NCBI RefSeq assembly: GCF_001514205.1
Contig: NZ_KQ948778.1
Location: forward strand, 217,178 to 281,177
Direction of reading: 5' to 3'
Source of the DNA: Streptomyces griseoruber
Lineage (GTDB): Bacteria; Actinomycetota; Actinomycetes; Streptomycetales; Streptomycetaceae
Length of the DNA stretch: 64,000 bases
Position numbers and translations under genes: made by a program. Below, one piece after another: positions 61,441 to 64,000 of this stretch. Position 1 is the first letter of the stretch. Each line of letters opens with the position of its first letter. The notes below the pieces were generated by a model. It was not told the DNA's origin and searched no databases. It worked only from the letters and a program-made list of their open reading frames with translations.

Positions 61441-62382
61441 GTGAAGGTCGTCATCATCGGAGGCGCCGGCGGCATCGGCTCCTCCGCCGCGTTCAACCTG
61501 CTCTCCGCGCAGGGGACGTACGAGATCGTGCTCGTCGACACCCGGCCGAACATGATCACCAGCCACACCATGGACCTGGAGAACGCCCTCGGCCTCGGCG
61601 CCACCGCCGACACCGTGCGGGGCGGCACCCCCGAGGACGCCCTCGACGCGGACGTGGTCGTGCTGAGCGCCGCCGTCCCGCTGCGGCTGAACTCCTCCCG
61701 TTCCGTCTTCCTCGCCGACAACGCGCGGATCGTGAACGAGTGCCTGCGTCCCCTGCGGGAGGCGGGAGCGGACTTCGGCGGGCTGGTGCTCATGCTCACC
61801 AACCCCGTCGACCCGCTGCTGACCTGGGTGCACCGGCAGGGCTGGCTGCCGCGCGAGCGGCTGATCGGCTACACCCTCAACGACAGCCTCCGGCTGCGCA
61901 CCGGCATCGCGTTCGCGCTCGGCGTGCCGCCGAAGGACGTCGACGCCTGGATGCTCGGCGAGCACGGCGAGGGCCAGGTCCCGCTGTACAGCCGGGTCAG
62001 GGTCGGCGGGCAGCCCGTCGTGCTCACCGACGAGCAGCGCACGGCCGCCGAGGAGTACGTGGACACCTGGTACTCCAAGCACGTCGCCCTCGACTCGGGC
62101 CGCACCTCCACCTGGACCACCGGCCTGGGCACCGCCCGTCTCATCGAGGCGATCGCCACCGGCTCCGGGACCCTCGTCCCCGCCTCCGTCGTGCTGGACG
62201 GCGAGTACGGCGTGCACGGCACCAGCCTCACCGTGCCCGTCGAGCTCGGGCCCGAGGGCGTACGCCGCATCGCGGCCTGGGACCTGCCGGAGGAGGAAGC
62301 GGCCGGCATGGTCCGGGCCGCCGACCGTGTCGAGGCGGGCGCCGCCGATCTGACCGACCAGGCCGTGGCTCAACCGTCCTGA
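61441..62382 (+). CDS. NAD-dependent 2-hydroxy acid dehydrogenase (LDH/MDH fold)
   Basis: 313 residues. Rossmann start VVIIGGAGGIGSSAAFNLLS with an acidic NAD-ribose residue in VLVDTR. Catalytic set of the LDH/MDH family: Asp148 and Arg151 in LNDSLRLRTGIAF and His175 in LGEHGEGQVPLYS. The specificity loop, normally AGVPRKPG..R in malate dehydrogenase, reads AAVPLRLNSSR, so the substrate is not a standard malate or lactate. A hydroxy acid such as mandelate is suggested by position between the decarboxylase and aldehyde dehydrogenase. GTG start at 61441 with GGAAGG 8-10 bases before. Confidence 0.88.
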   Translation: MKVVIIGGAGGIGSSAAFNLLSAQGTYEIVLVDTRPNMITSHTMDLENALGLGATADTVRGGTPEDALDADVVVLSAAVPLRLNSSRSVFLADNARIVNECLRPLREAGADFGGLVLMLTNPVDPLLTWVHRQGWLPRERLIGYTLNDSLRLRTGIAFALGVPPKDVDAWMLGEHGEGQVPLYSRVRVGGQPVVLTDEQRTAAEEYVDTWYSKHVALDSGRTSTWTTGLGTARLIEAIATGSGTLVPASVVLDGEYGVHGTSLTVPVELGPEGVRRIAAWDLPEEEAAGMVRAADRVEAGAADLTDQAVAQPS

Positions 62383-62451
62383 CCAAGCCCACCACGTGTC
62401 ACCACGTAAGAACGCGTATCAACGACGCTACGTAGCAAGGAGAACGACCTC

Positions 62452-63912
62452 ATGGCCATCACCCGAGACCTGTACATCGCCGGCAGAGACGTGCCCGCCG
62501 CCTCCGGCCGGACCACCGACGACATCAACCCCTTCACCGGGGAGGTGTACGCCACCGTCGCCGCCGCCGGTCCCGAGGACGTCGTACGTGCCGTGGACGC
62601 GGCCGACGCGGCGTTCGAGGAGTGGGCCGCGCTGGCCCCTTTCGCCCGTCGGGCGATCTTCCTGAAGGCAGCCGACCTGCTGGACGGGCGCGGCGCACAG
62701 GTCGCCGATCTGATGGCGCAGGAGGCGGGCGGCACACGTCCATGGGCGTTCTTCAACGTGATGCTGGCGGCGAACATCCTGCGCGAGGCGGCGGCCGCGA
62801 TCACCGCCCCGCGCGGTGAGGTGCTCAGCGCGCAGGAGCAGGGCGCGCTGGGCCTGGCGGTGCGCGAACCGCTGGGCGTGGTCGCGGCGTTCGCGCCCTG
62901 GAACGCGCCGGTCATCCTGGGCGTGCGCGCCGTGGCGGCGCCGCTGGCCGCGGGCAACACGGTCGTCGTCAAGGCGAGCGAGGACGCGCCGATCGCCTGT
63001 GGGCTGCTGGTCGCCGACGTGCTGCGGGAGGCCGGGCTGCCGGACGGCGTGCTCAACGTCATCACCAACGCCCGTGAGGACGCTGCCGAGATCGCCGAGA
63101 CGCTGATCGCCGACGAGCGGGTGCGGGCGGTGAACTTCACCGGCTCCACCGCTGTCGGCCGGATCGTCGGAGAGCTGGCGGCCCGTCACCTCAAGCCCGC
63201 CGTACTGGAGCTGGGCGGCAAGAACGCGGTGCTCGTCCTCGACGACGCGGACGTGGACTACGCCGTGAACGCCGTGACGTTCAGCGTGTTCATGAACGCC
63301 GGGCAGATCTGCATGTCCGGCGACCGGATCCTCGTCCACGAGTCCCTGGCGGAGGAGTTCACCCGGAAGTTCACCGCGAAGGCGGGTTCGCTGGCGGCCG
63401 GCGACCCCGGCGAGCCGTACACGGTCGTGGGCCCGCTGGTGAGCGCACAGGCCGCCCGGCGGGTGGCCGACCTGGTCGCGGACGCCATGGCCAAGGGCGC
63501 GAAGGTCCTGCTCGGCGGCGGTGAACCGGACGGCGCGGTCCACCCCGCGACCGTCCTCACCGATGTCCCGAGAGACGCGGACCTGTACCACGCGGAGGCG
63601 TTCGGCCCGGTCTGCGTGATCGAGACCTTCACCGACGACGACACCGCGGTGGCCCTCGCCAACGACACCGACAACGGCCTGACCTGCGGCATCATCACGG
63701 AGAACGCCACCCACGGACTGACGGTGGCGCGCCGGATCCGTACGGGCATCGTGCACATCAACGACCAGTCGGTGGCCGACGAACCGCAAGCCCCGTTCGG
63801 TGGAGCGAAGGCCTCCGGGTACGGGCGCTTCGGCGGCCGTTGGGGGGTCGAAGCGTTCTCCAACACCCGCTGGGTGACCATCGCCACGCAGCAAGCGCAC
63901 TACCCCTTCTGA
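62452..63912 (+). CDS. Aldehyde dehydrogenase (benzaldehyde-dehydrogenase-like)
   Basis: 486 residues. NAD(P)-dependent oxidation of an aldehyde to a carboxylate. ALDH marks: AAFAPWNAPVILGVRAVAAPLAAGNTVVVKASEDAP, FTGSTAVGRIVGE, Glu253 in LELGGKNAVLVL and Cys287 in NAGQICMSGDRILV. Sequence blocks resemble salicylaldehyde/vanillin and benzaldehyde dehydrogenases. It is the last gene of the cluster, 70 bases after the dehydrogenase gene, with AAGGAGA before the ATG. It would finish the route by oxidising the aldehyde from the decarboxylase. Confidence 0.92.
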   Translation: MAITRDLYIAGRDVPAASGRTTDDINPFTGEVYATVAAAGPEDVVRAVDAADAAFEEWAALAPFARRAIFLKAADLLDGRGAQVADLMAQEAGGTRPWAFFNVMLAANILREAAAAITAPRGEVLSAQEQGALGLAVREPLGVVAAFAPWNAPVILGVRAVAAPLAAGNTVVVKASEDAPIACGLLVADVLREAGLPDGVLNVITNAREDAAEIAETLIADERVRAVNFTGSTAVGRIVGELAARHLKPAVLELGGKNAVLVLDDADVDYAVNAVTFSVFMNAGQICMSGDRILVHESLAEEFTRKFTAKAGSLAAGDPGEPYTVVGPLVSAQAARRVADLVADAMAKGAKVLLGGGEPDGAVHPATVLTDVPRDADLYHAEAFGPVCVIETFTDDDTAVALANDTDNGLTCGIITENATHGLTVARRIRTGIVHINDQSVADEPQAPFGGAKASGYGRFGGRWGVEAFSNTRWVTIATQQAHYPF

Positions 63913-63917
63913 ACCGA

Positions 63918-63940
63918 CCTGTCGGACACTTCGCGACAGG
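63918..63940 (+). terminator. Hairpin after the aldehyde dehydrogenase gene
   Basis: CCTGTCG and CGACAGG around a 9-base loop, 6 bases after the stop. It closes the catabolic cluster. Nothing else is recognisable to the window end. Confidence 0.5.
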
Positions 63941-64000
63941 CCTGGGAACACGCCGCCCCCGCGCCCTGGGAGTCATCGCCGATCCAGGGACAAGCCGGGG

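Noticed and set aside
46126..64000. Complete prophage or conjugative element
   Set aside because: No integrase, replication, structural or transfer genes are visible.

Overview
The window looks like a Streptomyces chromosome: very high GC with strong third-position bias, and gene content typical of the genus. That content includes an HrdA-type principal-like sigma factor beside dnaG, nirB/nirD and nasA, a short sortase, a Tat/lipoprotein binding protein and GTG starts. From memory, dnaG, hrdA, nasA, nirB and ppdK also lie in one neighbourhood in S. coelicolor. I could not run a comparison.

Layout. 0-13 kb: 3' part of ppdK; a truncated, frameshifted ABC exporter; a secreted protein with an ABC/FtsX pair; a broken O-methyltransferase; a SulP transporter plus beta-carbonic anhydrase operon; and a two-component system whose regulator has a repeat-filled linker. 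13-28 kb: nirB-nirD with an extra flavoprotein; a broken TSUP permease carrying a palindromic insertion; a sortase with a candidate substrate; a thermolysin-type protease; an MFS pump with a divergent TetR regulator; and nasA. GlnR-like boxes precede both nirB and nasA, so nitrate and nitrite reduction are probably co-regulated by nitrogen supply. A CbiX-like chelatase at 32.6 kb could supply siroheme.

28-45.6 kb: an odd three-gene operon (stand-alone adenylation domain, membrane flavin-reductase-like protein, enoyl-CoA hydratase), then housekeeping genes: dgt, dnaG, hrdA, an asymmetric heterodimeric ABC exporter, a sugar kinase and a YtxH-like protein.

45.7-51.4 kb: two tRNA-Asn genes and a CAT-anticodon tRNA. 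The last 45 bases of the CAT tRNA recur exactly 4,606 bp downstream. Each copy is followed by about 240 bp of related sequence in the same order, the signature of tandem integration of related elements. The first element holds a vapBC pair, remnants of a flavoprotein and a short-chain dehydrogenase, an aldehyde dehydrogenase and a TetR regulator over a large perfect palindrome. No integrase is visible. IS110-like transposase debris follows the second copy.

51.5-64 kb: the most striking region, and possibly cargo of the second element. Five genes on the minus strand encode a complete branched-chain-amino-acid-type ABC importer. Divergent from them are an amidase, a nitrilase, an IclR-family regulator, a benzoylformate-decarboxylase-like ThDP enzyme, an LDH/MDH-fold dehydrogenase and an aldehyde dehydrogenase. 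Together they could turn a 2-hydroxynitrile or 2-hydroxyamide (mandelonitrile, mandelamide or an analogue) into the hydroxy acid, the 2-oxo acid, the aldehyde and finally the carboxylate. Related IclR-type palindromes lie at three promoters. Several enzymes carry unusual active-site residues, so the true substrate may not be mandelate.
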